64,000 nt of DNA from Brevinema_A sp051647535 (GTDB lineage: Bacteria > Spirochaetota > Brevinematia > Brevinematales > Brevinemataceae). Where the stretch lies: positions 41,293-105,292 of the forward strand of contig JBOFEA010000020.1 of the NCBI GenBank assembly GCA_051647535.1, read 5' to 3'. Below the pieces are notes generated by a model. It made no database searches. It was given only the letters and a program-made list of their open reading frames with translations, and was not told the DNA's origin. Below are positions 18,801 through 26,480 of the stretch, piece by piece (position 1 is the first letter of the stretch; each line of letters begins with the position of its first letter). The position numbers and the translations under genes are program-made.

Positions 18801-18993
18801 AGTCTTAGTCGTCACATTAATTACATTGATATTGTTGCCGTTGATTATCAGTATGTTGGAAATTGATGGAGGGGGATTGTTCTTTAAATATTACAGAAGT
18901 TCCATATCAAGTTTTTTCAAACAAATCGGCAACCATTGGAAGTCTATGCGTTCAATGCGTAAAAAGAAAAAACTTTCTTCTATCAAAGAATAA
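15832..18993 (+). CDS. RND-family efflux/export permease
   Basis: A 1053-residue inner-membrane protein of AcrB/HAE-type length: TM1 at about 14-32, a large periplasmic porter domain, TM2-7 at about 335-530, a second periplasmic domain, and TM8-12 from about 850. The proton-relay aspartates of TM4 are present as Asp399-Asp400 in GVVVDDGIVF. The lysine found in TM10 of AcrB is absent from the equivalent stretch GLVVNDSIVLLEHLY. The first periplasmic part contains VIYPGASAEKIQQQI, the usual porter PN1 motif. It would drive proton-coupled export with the TolC-like protein encoded 11 bases downstream. GAGG precedes the ATG. The cargo is unknown; drugs, lipids or envelope components are all possible. 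Confidence 0.9.
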   Translation: MRFKIIEFAINNQRFFNSLAFIILVMGIFFYFKTQKDVFPEIKESYVNVQVIYPGASAEKIQQQIITPIENEISILSEIKTSSSISRKNVGFTQFLVDRKYYDQLSEVRQLIQNKVDSLAFPEEVFPPKISTYTLKNEPFIYLFIDNKNKNRAYEISKYLEKDLQYIENLEQPIIQGREEYQYQIIADPQKLAKRGISLGEIFHVIDQSKTDIPSGSIQNNVKKNMLTVTSMINDISSLKNIVIRANELGDSVLLKDVADVKFDFAPATSFHSLNMKDGIIFGITKNEFGDILSLKKTITKLVNEYKEKYPDIQFELFSDSSDRISSRIKLINENLTIGLILVFLVLLFFFNFSTALWTTTGVPVSFCIGLITAILIGGTNINTIMLIGFLIILGVVVDDGIVFSENAYRHFEMGKSARQAVIDGMGEVAMSVVFATLTTIASVSAQLSLGGKIGDFARPLPIVIICTLIGSLFETLFILPGHLEHAFSHMNREKNKNSIKNRMFTYLQQQYKKILTVLVINRKKSFFSIFALICLLTGLMFTKIPFVFYAGPPKNILVFFDTPAGSALQNTKNISGEISRYLIEYPDQVFENVYTISGLQNEDNKVLIKGDIKDSISPKYSWLDMKQGLKDFIASQNFNITNFRFNVIGEDSFYLDKLEIVAKGTNRIEVLKLAKDVQEFLKTQPNIDSPRLNISEKSYNQDININARRAKTYGITPKEIAQNISMAYEGAIVGSIFSNGLEYDIKMLYDKKYHTYESLTNMRIPNKYARFVSLNEMVTIKPSMIETDIYSENGLYSIKISDSLHETSILSNNSMFILDNVQKRFSDYTNNNLSASLYFEQESSEVAQGVKEISFALFIGVSLVLLILLYLFNSFISTFLALAGIPFILFGLTIGLFVLQLPLSNMALIGMIALLGLVVNDSIVLLEHLYGSLSHDKPFIEDLVEHVSTRFRPLMMTLTTTLVGVAPLAFGFAGNEYLLQPLAVVIFFGVLVVTLITLILLPLIISMLEIDGGGLFFKYYRSSISSFFKQIGNHWKSMRSMRKKKKLSSIKE

Positions 18994-19004
18994 AAGGAGC
19001 TTGT

Positions 19005-20588
19005 ATGCATTATATTCTATTACTCTTTATTTTTTTCTTAACTCCACCTTTTGTATTCAGTCAAGAAATACCGCCAAATGAATTGATTATTACTAATACT
19101 ATTTTAAATGAAAATGATTTTTTGAATCTTTATTTGGATAACTCCTTTAGTACAAAAGCTATTCCATACAATTTAGCAGCCGCAGACCAAAAAGTAAATA
19201 TTGCATTACAGCCTTATATGGGATCATTTTTCATGGATGTGCAGTCATTTCTTGGTACAACAACAAACTTTATACCTATCCAAAATATAGGAACTAATGG
19301 ACAACCTCTTTCTAAGGATATGAAAATCGATTACACCAATATGGAGGCTAATTTAGGTTTGGATGCAACCGTATATCCCAGTGGTACATACCTTAAAATT
19401 CAAGGCGGTGTCCGAAACTACAATATACGTTCATATATATTGGATATGACTAACAATGGACCAATTACAGATATTAATTCTCAAGAATACAGAGACAAAT
19501 ATCTACATCCTTTCTTTAATATTACCTTAGTACAACCTTGGTTAAAAAATGGATTTGCATATAACATGCACTCACGTGTTATTGCTATCGCATCAAACAA
19601 TACACAAATAGAGTACCTTCAAGAAAAAATCAAACTGGAAGAAACCGTTCTACAAGCATTAATTCAGTATCACAAACTTATTCTGCAAACTAAAGCTATT
19701 GCTATTCTTGAACAATCATTAAGCAATCTCCAAAATATGTATAAAACTCAAAATAGATTGAGACGAGCCGGTGCTCGTGCTGAATTTGATATTATGCAGT
19801 TGCAAGTAAAATTAAACGAACTTGAAAATGCATTAGCATTACAAAAAAATGATTTGGAATTAACATTCCAAACATTAGAAGAACGTTTAAATTTTCCCCT
19901 GAATAGAACAAATCTTAATTTTCTTGATTATTCCGAATTGCAGGATAAAATATATTCAGAATTATCCGTCTATAAAAATTCTTTAGAACATTCTAAGGAT
20001 CTCAAAAAATTAACACTATTACTAAATAATGTGAGAGATTCTATACAAATTATCAAAAACCAAGCGTTACCGGAATTAAATACTATTCTCTCGTACGAAG
20101 TATCCAAATCAAGTTATAGAGACCACCCATTTCTTAATCAGGATGCTGCAATATTTAATGTTCCTCAAGATAGTTTCTATGTAGGATTGCAGTTTAAAAT
20201 GCCACTTGTTAATATTACTGACAAAGCTAAAATAAAAGAAATATATTCTCAATCCAATAGTCTAGAATTTAACAAAATTTTCCTAGAGAAAGAACTGGCT
20301 CTTGTTTCCAAAGAAAAATACTCAGAGTGGCACAATGCCAATCTTAAAGTACAACTGCAATCAGATAATTTAACTTTAAACAATAACATTGCTATTGAAG
20401 CATTAAGAAGATATAGAAATTCAGAAATGTCTATTGCAGATTTCTTTGATTACGAAGAAAGTTTCCGGCAAAATCAAATCCAACTTGCACAGGAAGAATT
20501 TAAGAAAAAGATTTCAGCATTAACTATTGAAGTAGTTCAAGGTACCTTATTAGATACTTACAAAATTGATGTTATCAACACCAAATAG
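19005..20588 (+). CDS. TolC-like outer-membrane efflux protein
   Basis: A 527-residue secreted protein: signal peptide MHYILLLFIFFLTPPFVFS, then two long helical coiled-coil halves (about 200-300 and 395-510) separated by beta segments, as in OEP-family channels. The sequence LETEL-like helical repeats include QLQVKLNELENALALQKNDLE-type heptads; YRNSEMSIADFFDYEESF is the usual motif near the second helical half. It forms the outer-membrane duct for the RND pump upstream. AAGGAG precedes the ATG; the gene closes the operon before a terminator. Confidence 0.85.
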   Translation: MHYILLLFIFFLTPPFVFSQEIPPNELIITNTILNENDFLNLYLDNSFSTKAIPYNLAAADQKVNIALQPYMGSFFMDVQSFLGTTTNFIPIQNIGTNGQPLSKDMKIDYTNMEANLGLDATVYPSGTYLKIQGGVRNYNIRSYILDMTNNGPITDINSQEYRDKYLHPFFNITLVQPWLKNGFAYNMHSRVIAIASNNTQIEYLQEKIKLEETVLQALIQYHKLILQTKAIAILEQSLSNLQNMYKTQNRLRRAGARAEFDIMQLQVKLNELENALALQKNDLELTFQTLEERLNFPLNRTNLNFLDYSELQDKIYSELSVYKNSLEHSKDLKKLTLLLNNVRDSIQIIKNQALPELNTILSYEVSKSSYRDHPFLNQDAAIFNVPQDSFYVGLQFKMPLVNITDKAKIKEIYSQSNSLEFNKIFLEKELALVSKEKYSEWHNANLKVQLQSDNLTLNNNIAIEALRRYRNSEMSIADFFDYEESFRQNQIQLAQEEFKKKISALTIEVVQGTLLDTYKIDVINTK

Positions 20589-20601
20589 CATCAATTTCAT
20601 A

Positions 20602-20637
20602 AAAAAAAACACCCTAAAAAACGGGTGTTTTTTTTTA
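20602..20637 (+). terminator. Terminator of the RND operon
   Basis: AAAAAAACACCC, loop TAAAAAAC, GGGTGTTTTTTTTT: a short GC stem with flanking A and T tracts. Confidence 0.9.
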
Positions 20638-20798
20638 TTTCTTGAGGATATTATATTTTCGAAAATAATATATATCACATTACTAACATTTTTGATTCAA
20701 AATTGTAAAATAATTATAATTATTATACAATATATTTTAAATGATTAACAATTAATAAACACACAAATTTAAATTTTTTATAAATTAGGAGAAATATT

Positions 20799-22292
20799 AT
20801 GATTGATTTTTTAACTGCCTGTATGCCGATTATACTGTTAATTATTCTACTATTGTTATTAAAAATTCCCAATTTAGTAGCAGTATCAATAACTTTATTA
20901 ACAACATCAATTTTTGTACTGCTCACCCATCGTATTACAATACCCAGCCTGTTATTAGGCATTTTAGAAGGAGCTGTCTTCGGTATTTGGCCTGTAGGAA
21001 TTATTATTTTAGGATCACTTTCCTTAGCCAATATGATTTCAAAAACAGGCTATATTAAGATCATTGAATCAGGATTAGGATCTATTTCACAAGATCAGCG
21101 AATTTTAGTTGTGATCATTGCATGGGGAATGGGTAGCTTTTTAGAAGCTATTGCAGGATTTGGCTCAGGATTGGCTCTTCCTATTTTTGTGCTGGTATCT
21201 ATAGGAGTACCGGCTATAAAAGCAGCACTTGCCGCGTTATTATCAAACAGCGTCCCTACCGCATTAGGAGGAGTCGGAATACCTTTAATTACCTATCAAA
21301 CCATTGCCGGATTAGACGCATCTGAAATGGTTCCTGTTATAGGAATGCAGCTTATTCTTTTTAGCTTTTTAATACCAATTGGAATTGCATACTTAGTAAG
21401 TGGAAGTTTCAAAAAATTAAGAGAAATTATTTGGGTTCCAATCTTTGCCGGTCTTGGTCAAACTGTAGGATTAATGTTGCCGTTTGGTGTTTCTGCAGCA
21501 CCTATTCTGGCTGGATTATTGAATTTAGGTGGAGCTATCTTTGCAGCCAAAGTTTTTTACAATTCCGCATCCGGTACAAACTCTCCTTCTGTATCAGAAA
21601 ATTGCAAAGCATGGTTTCCTTTTTTTCTAGCCGCCGTATTATTAATCTTAGTAAGCCCTTTGTTCCCAGCTTTAAATGCATTCTATAGCCAATTTACTAT
21701 GAAAGCTCTGATTCATCCTGAAGGTAAAAGCCTTTCTTTTAATTTATTCACAGATGCAGGAGTTATTTTAATACTTTGTACTATAATCGGTGGTCGTATC
21801 CAAGGTGCCAAATTCAATGAAATTTTTCTTACCATCGCAAACACTTTCAAAAATATGATCAACACACTGCTTGTATTGATTTCCATTATCGCAATAGCAA
21901 AAATTATGACTTATTCCGGTCTCATTACTGAAATATCAAAAGGAATTGTTGCTCTAACAGGTAGTGCTTATCCTCTAATAGCACCAATTTTAGGAGCCTT
22001 AGGAACATTTGTGACAGGAAGCGTCACATCATCTGTTTTACTATTTGGAAGACTACAGGTCGACGCTGCAAATCTTCTAGGTTTGAACACTCTATGGATA
22101 GCTGCTTCTAATATTGCCGGATCAACGGCCGCAAAAATGCTTGCTCCTCATAGTGTAGCAATTGTTATCAGTGCTATTAAAGGTTCTCAAGAACAAGAAC
22201 AGCAACTATTTGGATTTATCTCTAAAATAGCGTTAATCTATTTAATCCTACTCTCTCTTATTGTTTATACAGGAACCAAAATTTTTAGCTAA
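20799..22292 (+). CDS. lctP: L-lactate permease family transporter
   Basis: A 497-residue polytopic protein (about 12 membrane segments) of the lactate permease family, which imports L- or D-lactate or glycolate with protons. Family features include GFGSGLALPIFVLVSIG at about residues 124-140, SNSVPTALGGVGIPL at 153-167, and near the C-terminus TGSVTSSVLLFGRLQ plus ASNIAGSTAAKMLAPHS. The length is slightly short of the 530-550 residues common in enterics. TAGGAG precedes the ATG; single gene with its own terminator. Lactate is a plausible host-derived carbon source, but substrate choice is inferred from the family only. Confidence 0.88.
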   Translation: MIDFLTACMPIILLIILLLLLKIPNLVAVSITLLTTSIFVLLTHRITIPSLLLGILEGAVFGIWPVGIIILGSLSLANMISKTGYIKIIESGLGSISQDQRILVVIIAWGMGSFLEAIAGFGSGLALPIFVLVSIGVPAIKAALAALLSNSVPTALGGVGIPLITYQTIAGLDASEMVPVIGMQLILFSFLIPIGIAYLVSGSFKKLREIIWVPIFAGLGQTVGLMLPFGVSAAPILAGLLNLGGAIFAAKVFYNSASGTNSPSVSENCKAWFPFFLAAVLLILVSPLFPALNAFYSQFTMKALIHPEGKSLSFNLFTDAGVILILCTIIGGRIQGAKFNEIFLTIANTFKNMINTLLVLISIIAIAKIMTYSGLITEISKGIVALTGSAYPLIAPILGALGTFVTGSVTSSVLLFGRLQVDAANLLGLNTLWIAASNIAGSTAAKMLAPHSVAIVISAIKGSQEQEQQLFGFISKIALIYLILLSLIVYTGTKIFS

Positions 22293-22324
22293 CATATACA
22301 CTGACTCACAATAATCAATCAAAA

Positions 22325-22361
22325 AAAAAACAAGACACTACTAATATGTCTTGTTTTTTTA
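22325..22361 (+). terminator. Terminator of lctP
   Basis: AACAAGACA pairs with TGTCTTGTT around a 9-base loop, with A10 before and T7 after. Symmetric enough to serve the minus-strand phosphorylase gene too. Confidence 0.85.
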
Positions 22362-22391
22362 TTATATTAGAAAATTAATAAACTAACAATA

Positions 22392-23111
22392 TTAAAAATC
22401 TGCCAACGTTTCCAGTGCAAGAGTAATACTATCTAATTCACCTTGTTTTGTTCTTGATTCTGATACACTAAAATCAAGAATAGAATTATTAAGATCAGCT
22501 TGATATTCAACAACATTATTTAAAATAGATGCAGCACGAACACCTCTTAAACGAGCCAATGTCAATAGAGCTGATGTTTCCATATCCGCTCCAAGAATTC
22601 CTTTACTGCTCCAAAACGAACAAATAGTATCTTCTTGATCAGTATAAAAAGAATCATGGCTTCGAATCAAACCACAATAGTATTGATACTTCTTCTGCTG
22701 AGCAATATTTTTAATTTTTGCAACCAATTCAAAATCACTTACAGCAGGATAAGATGAATCAATATATGCTTGTGATCCTCCATCTTGACGAACGGCACCT
22801 TCAACAATGATTAATTCTCCCAGCTTAATATTAGGCTGATACGTCCCTGTAGATCCTACACGAATCATATTCTTAGCCCCACACCAAATCAATTCTTCTA
22901 TACAAATCAGTGCCGAAGGTGCTCCTATTCCTGTTGAAATAACAGTAATGGGAGTACTTTTGTATATACCTTGAACAGATAAATATTCTCTATTATAAGC
23001 AAGCTGTACAGAATTGTCTAAAAACTCGGAAATCCTTCGTACACGAGCAGGATCTCCAACAAGAATCACATGTTCACTAACAGCTTCACAATGAATATGT
23101 GCCTGCTTCAT
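22392..23111 (-). CDS. Nucleoside phosphorylase (uridine/purine phosphorylase family)
   Basis: A 239-residue cytoplasmic enzyme of the PNP/UDP phosphorylase family. It splits a nucleoside with phosphate to give the base and ribose-1-phosphate. Key stretches: VGDPARVRRI (phosphate loop), STGIGAPSALICIEEL, MIRVGSTGTYQP, and GILGADMETSALLTLARLRG, where the Met-Glu binds the ribose. The ATG at 23111 overlaps the stop of the upstream pnuC by four bases (ATGA), so translation is probably coupled. A GTG 11 codons earlier is in frame but has no ribosome site. Pairing with a PnuC transporter suggests that an imported nucleoside, perhaps nicotinamide riboside, is the substrate. Confidence 0.85.
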   Translation of the reverse strand: MKQAHIHCEAVSEHVILVGDPARVRRISEFLDNSVQLAYNREYLSVQGIYKSTPITVISTGIGAPSALICIEELIWCGAKNMIRVGSTGTYQPNIKLGELIIVEGAVRQDGGSQAYIDSSYPAVSDFELVAKIKNIAQQKKYQYYCGLIRSHDSFYTDQEDTICSFWSSKGILGADMETSALLTLARLRGVRAASILNNVVEYQADLNNSILDFSVSESRTKQGELDSITLALETLADF

Positions 23112-23830
23112 TGCCGTACTACATTTTTCATATTGTATTTCCACATAATATAACCATAAATAGCATTAATAAGATAAGCAGCCCATACCATCGCTAACGT
23201 ATACGATCCTATAGAAATATAAAGAGGAATACTAATAATATTAACAATAATCCACATATACCAATTTTCAAGGAGTTTGAGTGACATAAACCATTGACCG
23301 AAAATCGCAAACACCGTTGACGATGCATCTGTTAACGCCTGTGTACTATTATCATATCGACCAATTTTTTTACCTATAATCGTTAACACCACAATACTAA
23401 TAACTGCTATAACAGTGTAAACCACTTTTTCTTTATTAGTAAGATAACGGGTTACAGCAATCGAAGATTCACTACTTTTTTGTTCTTTTTTGGGATTTAA
23501 CCAATAATACAATCCATAAAAATTAAGAACCAAGTATGTAATATTAATAAGAGCATCCCATATTAATGGAGACCAAAGAATAACATATACCAACCAAAGA
23601 CTTACTGAAATGATACCGAATAAATAGTTCCAAATATTTTCTTTTGCTACAAGAACAACACAGATAACCCCCATTATGCCAGCAGTATACGTAATAACTA
23701 AACTCAAAATATTAGAGGAACTTAATTCTCCCTGAAAACTTATATAATCAGTATATGAGCCGTATGTTATCACAACAAAACTAAACAATCCAAATAACAT
23801 TAAATAGATATTTTCAATCTTTTTTTTCAT
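23108..23830 (-). CDS. pnuC: PnuC-like nicotinamide riboside/nucleoside transporter
   Basis: A 240-residue membrane protein with seven predicted helices, the normal PnuC size. Conserved parts: LWSPLIWDALINITYLVLN (middle), DASSTVFAIFGQWFMSLK and ENWYMWIIVNIISIPLYIS, then INAIYGYIMWKYN near the end; the tryptophan and asparagine residues shape the NR site in PnuC. It facilitates vitamin uptake for NAD synthesis, with trapping by phosphorylation or, here, perhaps phosphorolysis by the coupled downstream enzyme. The ATG at 23830 has GGAGAAG just upstream; the longer frame starting at 23929 crosses repetitive A/T DNA and is rejected. Three 61-bp tandem repeats lie immediately upstream. Confidence 0.88.
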   Translation of the reverse strand: MKKKIENIYLMLFGLFSFVVITYGSYTDYISFQGELSSSNILSLVITYTAGIMGVICVVLVAKENIWNYLFGIISVSLWLVYVILWSPLIWDALINITYLVLNFYGLYYWLNPKKEQKSSESSIAVTRYLTNKEKVVYTVIAVISIVVLTIIGKKIGRYDNSTQALTDASSTVFAIFGQWFMSLKLLENWYMWIIVNIISIPLYISIGSYTLAMVWAAYLINAIYGYIMWKYNMKNVVRQ

Positions 23831-23841
23831 ATACTTCTCCA

Positions 23842-24027
23842 ATATATAAAATACAAAATAATAACCAATTATATCATTATTTTTTTTCACAATATTCCAT
23901 TCATATATAAAATATGAAATAACGACCAATTATATCATTATTTTTCAAAAAATTCAATTCATTCATATATAAAATATGAAATAATAGACAATTATATTAT
24001 TATTTTTTTCACAATATTACATTAATC
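23842..24027. repeat. Three tandem copies of a ~61-bp A/T-rich unit upstream of pnuC
   Basis: Copies at about 23842-23902, 23903-23964 and 23965-24027. Each begins ATATATAAAATA, continues with AAATAA and CAATTATAT(C/T)ATTATTTTT, and (in copies 1 and 3) CACAATATT. On the minus strand each copy presents a TATAAT hexamer (complement of ATTATA), so the array could provide multiple start sites or regulator sites for pnuC. Confidence 0.75.
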
Positions 24028-24404
24028 AGTATTTTTAGCGGCATATTTTTTAATACTACAGATACTCTAACATTACGGTTTAACTAAATAACAAAACTAT
24101 TTTTATTAAATACGATATTATTTAGTTTGTTATATACTATACTCAATTTTTAAAGTGCCTTTTTCATAAGAAAGCACATCATACAGAATTCAACAGGGTT
24201 TACAAAGATTTAACCAGCGATGGGATTTTTATAGCGATAGAGATACAATTAATAATCTTAAAGAAAGAATATCCTGTTAAACGGACAGTTCATCCATGAA
24301 GAAAGTATAAGATGAGTGATTGGAAAGAACAAGAAGAATTTATGAATTAATAATATAGAAATATTAATAAAGACCACCTCAATTACGGTCTTTATTAATT
24401 TTGT
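24028..24404. other. Intergenic region with possible decayed coding sequence
   Basis: No intact gene. From about 24130 to 24290 the plus strand has a stop-free frame of about 55 codons without a start codon, containing HHTEFNRVYKDLTSDGIF. It may be a gene remnant; no family recognised. A terminator for the minus-strand gene is at 24363-24399. Confidence 0.35.
24363..24399 (-). terminator. Terminator of the gene at 24405-25091
   Basis: Thirteen-base arms ATTAATAAAGACC (24363-24375) and its complement (24387-24399) around an 11-base loop. Confidence 0.75.
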
Positions 24405-25091
24405 TTATAGATTTTTATTTTGAAGATCACTGATCCAACCATCAACAGATTCTGTAAATTTTTCGAATTCTTTTCTGTTTACTATGACTTTACCGTCAAT
24501 ACCATACAGCTTGACTTTTTCGCCTTTTGTGTTTTTCTTAGATATTTTTCCGTAAAGCCATGCAATACAGTCTAATTCATCAAAGGATATGTTGTAATAT
24601 TGTTTTATTTTAATGATTTTTTTGAACAGAGATTGATTTATTTTAATGTCTATAATAGGACTTAATTTATTAATAAATGTTTTTACAAGAGAGTCATATA
24701 TTGGAAATTTGTAATCAGTTAAAAAATAGCAATATTTACTAATGAGTGATTTTGCTTGTTTCCCTGAATCATCTTTATTATCACGCGAATAAGCTCCATG
24801 TTCCATACTGATTAATTCAGATAGCTTACTTGGTTTTTCATCTGCGAATTTTTTTATTTCATTTTCTAAATCAGGAGTTTGAGAAATTTTTTGTGCTAAA
24901 TCATCTAGTAAACAGGGATTTCTATATGCTTGTGTAGTATATAGAGAATCAATAACTGCTAAACAAATTTTAATACCTTTCTTACTAGTATTAGTTATTT
25001 CAAATACATGTTTAATTGTTTTTTTATGTTCTGATATGATTAATTTATTTCTTAGCTTTTCTGCTTCTTTAGCTAATTTTTGAATTTCCAT
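24405..25091 (-). CDS. Protein of unknown function with IYDS motif
   Basis: A 228-residue soluble, lysine-rich, mainly helical protein with no signal peptide or membrane segment. The stretch SKYCYFLTDYKFPIYDSLV (about residues 125-143) resembles a conserved 'SK-LHF-P--FPIYDS' block seen in uncharacterised helix-hairpin-like proteins often found near restriction or defence genes; that link is recollection, not a search result. The ATG at 25091 has GGAG eight bases upstream; a longer frame from 25139 is less likely. It stands alone, with its own terminator, between pnuC and the tRNA genes, a common insertion spot for accessory genes. Confidence 0.5.
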   Translation of the reverse strand: MEIQKLAKEAEKLRNKLIISEHKKTIKHVFEITNTSKKGIKICLAVIDSLYTTQAYRNPCLLDDLAQKISQTPDLENEIKKFADEKPSKLSELISMEHGAYSRDNKDDSGKQAKSLISKYCYFLTDYKFPIYDSLVKTFINKLSPIIDIKINQSLFKKIIKIKQYYNISFDELDCIAWLYGKISKKNTKGEKVKLYGIDGKVIVNRKEFEKFTESVDGWISDLQNKNL

Positions 25092-25264
25092 ATGATTACT
25101 CCTAAATTTTCTACACTTATAATTATTCGATTCAAACACTGTCTATATTCCCTTTTGAAAATGGCCTTCCATTGGGGCAATATTTTCTCTCAGAATAAGA
25201 TTCTCAGAAGGTACTCATTAAAAAGTGTGGTAGAGTAGATATCCCATATTTCGATGTACAAAAG

Positions 25265-25292
25265 AAAAGTACTACTCGAAAGTAGTACTTTT
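25265..25292 (-). terminator. Terminator downstream of tRNA-Asp
   Basis: Perfect 12-bp arms AAAAGTACTACT and complement around a CGAA loop; on the minus strand it ends in TTTT. Confidence 0.8.
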
Positions 25293-25318
25293 GATGAATT
25301 ACCCTAATAATAGGGTAT

Positions 25319-25393
25319 CGGAGGAGACGGGACTTGAACCCGCGGCTTTCGGCGTGACAGGCCGATACTCTAACCAAACTGAGTTACACCTCC
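25319..25393 (-). tRNA. tRNA-Asp (GUC)
   Basis: Cloverleaf on the minus strand: acceptor GGAGGTG/CTCCTCC with one U-U mismatch at position 6-67, D arm, anticodon stem TCGGC/GCCGA with loop CUGUCAC (anticodon GUC), and T arm GCGGG-TTCAAGT-CCCGT. The discriminator base is G, as expected for tRNA-Asp. CCA is not encoded. Confidence 0.92.
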
Positions 25394-25419
25394 GTATAAT
25401 TCTATACGATTATGAAACA

Positions 25420-25492
25420 TGACGGGAGAGGGACTTGAACCCCCGACCAAGAGATTATGATTCTCCTGCTCTACCGACTGAGCTATCCCGCC
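25420..25492 (-). tRNA. tRNA with CAU anticodon (elongator Met or Ile2)
   Basis: Cloverleaf on the minus strand: acceptor GGCGGGA/TCCCGTC, D arm GCTC...GAGC, anticodon stem GGAGA/TCTCT with loop AUCAUAA (CAU), and T arm GGGGG-TTCAAGT-CCCTC; discriminator A. CCA is not encoded. The acceptor pairs fully (no C1-A72 mismatch), so it is not the initiator. A at position 32 is unusual. Met and lysidine-modified Ile cannot be separated by eye. Confidence 0.85.
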
Positions 25493-25646
25493 TAACAATT
25501 AGATACAAATTCCTATCTATAAAATACTGTAAACTACATTCACAATATCCAAATTATAAATACAAAAGCCGCACATTCAGATCACTCAGCTGATATATTT
25601 ATCCCGATCATATAAGATTAAAATTGTTATTTTAATCTTATAAAAT

Positions 25647-25718
<72 letters not shown>

Positions 25719-25729
25719 ACGTGTGTATT

Positions 25730-25758
25730 ATTATACCATATTTATTTTTAAATTGCAA
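25730..25758 (-). promoter_or_regulatory. Promoter of the tRNA cluster
   Basis: On the minus strand TTGCAA (25753-25758) and TATAAT (25730-25735) with a 17-bp spacer, 12 bases before the mature fMet tRNA. Confidence 0.65.
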
Positions 25759-25766
25759 TACTTTTT

Positions 25767-26456
25767 TTATATTTTTTTATTTTTTGAAAATTCTTTTTGT
25801 ACTTGTTGGTACGAAACTACTCCACGCTTATATTCAGAACGTATTTTCTTTACTAACATTTCATCATTATACATACTTCCAAAATGCATCAACAATTCGC
25901 CTACCACTCTGAAATAAACAACTCCCTCCGGTGATGTACCCATTTTTAAATAACGACCTAGAATTTTTGAAAAAAATACTGAACCTAAACTATAGGCCAA
26001 CTTTTCATTCTTACTTTCACAAATTTCTCTACTTATTTTATTTAAAAAATTCCAAATTTGTATTTTAGCATTAAGATGATCGTCAGCATTCGATGACTTA
26101 TTCAATTCATCCAATAACAGCTTATATTCTAATGTTTTTTGAGATATAAATAATGAAATTGACACTTCTTTTAAGATCTCTATACTTTTTTGGGTACTAT
26201 GTATCCCGTTATATATAGTCAACATCATAAAGAAAAAAAAGAAACAAAATATCAATAACACAACTGTTAAAATTACATAACCACTAGATTCTAACGATTG
26301 CGGAAATAATTTAAATGCTTGTTGAGGTAGATTTTGGGTAACGGATTCAATTTTCTTCACATCTAATAAATTTGTATTTTGAGAAATTATTTCAGCTGTA
26401 TTTATCAACAACTTTTCTTGTTGATTTGATACACTATTTATAATATCTTCATTCAT
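25767..26456 (-). CDS. Single-pass membrane protein of unknown function
   Basis: A 229-residue protein: a polar N-terminal segment (1-56) rich in Gln and Asn, one long hydrophobic helix (about 59-83, including a run of seven Phe), then a mostly helical C-terminal part (90-229). No signal peptidase site or known domain is seen. AAGGG and GGAG precede the ATG. It lies 24 bases downstream of lnt in the same orientation, so it is likely co-transcribed, but nothing links it to lipoprotein maturation. Function unknown. Confidence 0.5.
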   Translation of the reverse strand: MNEDIINSVSNQQEKLLINTAEIISQNTNLLDVKKIESVTQNLPQQAFKLFPQSLESSGYVILTVVLLIFCFFFFFMMLTIYNGIHSTQKSIEILKEVSISLFISQKTLEYKLLLDELNKSSNADDHLNAKIQIWNFLNKISREICESKNEKLAYSLGSVFFSKILGRYLKMGTSPEGVVYFRVVGELLMHFGSMYNDEMLVKKIRSEYKRGVVSYQQVQKEFSKNKKI

Positions 26457-26480
26457 CCCTTGTGCTCCAATATTAACTCA

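Noticed and set aside
23842..24027. CRISPR array
   Set aside because: Units are contiguous tandem copies without unique spacers, and no cas genes are present.
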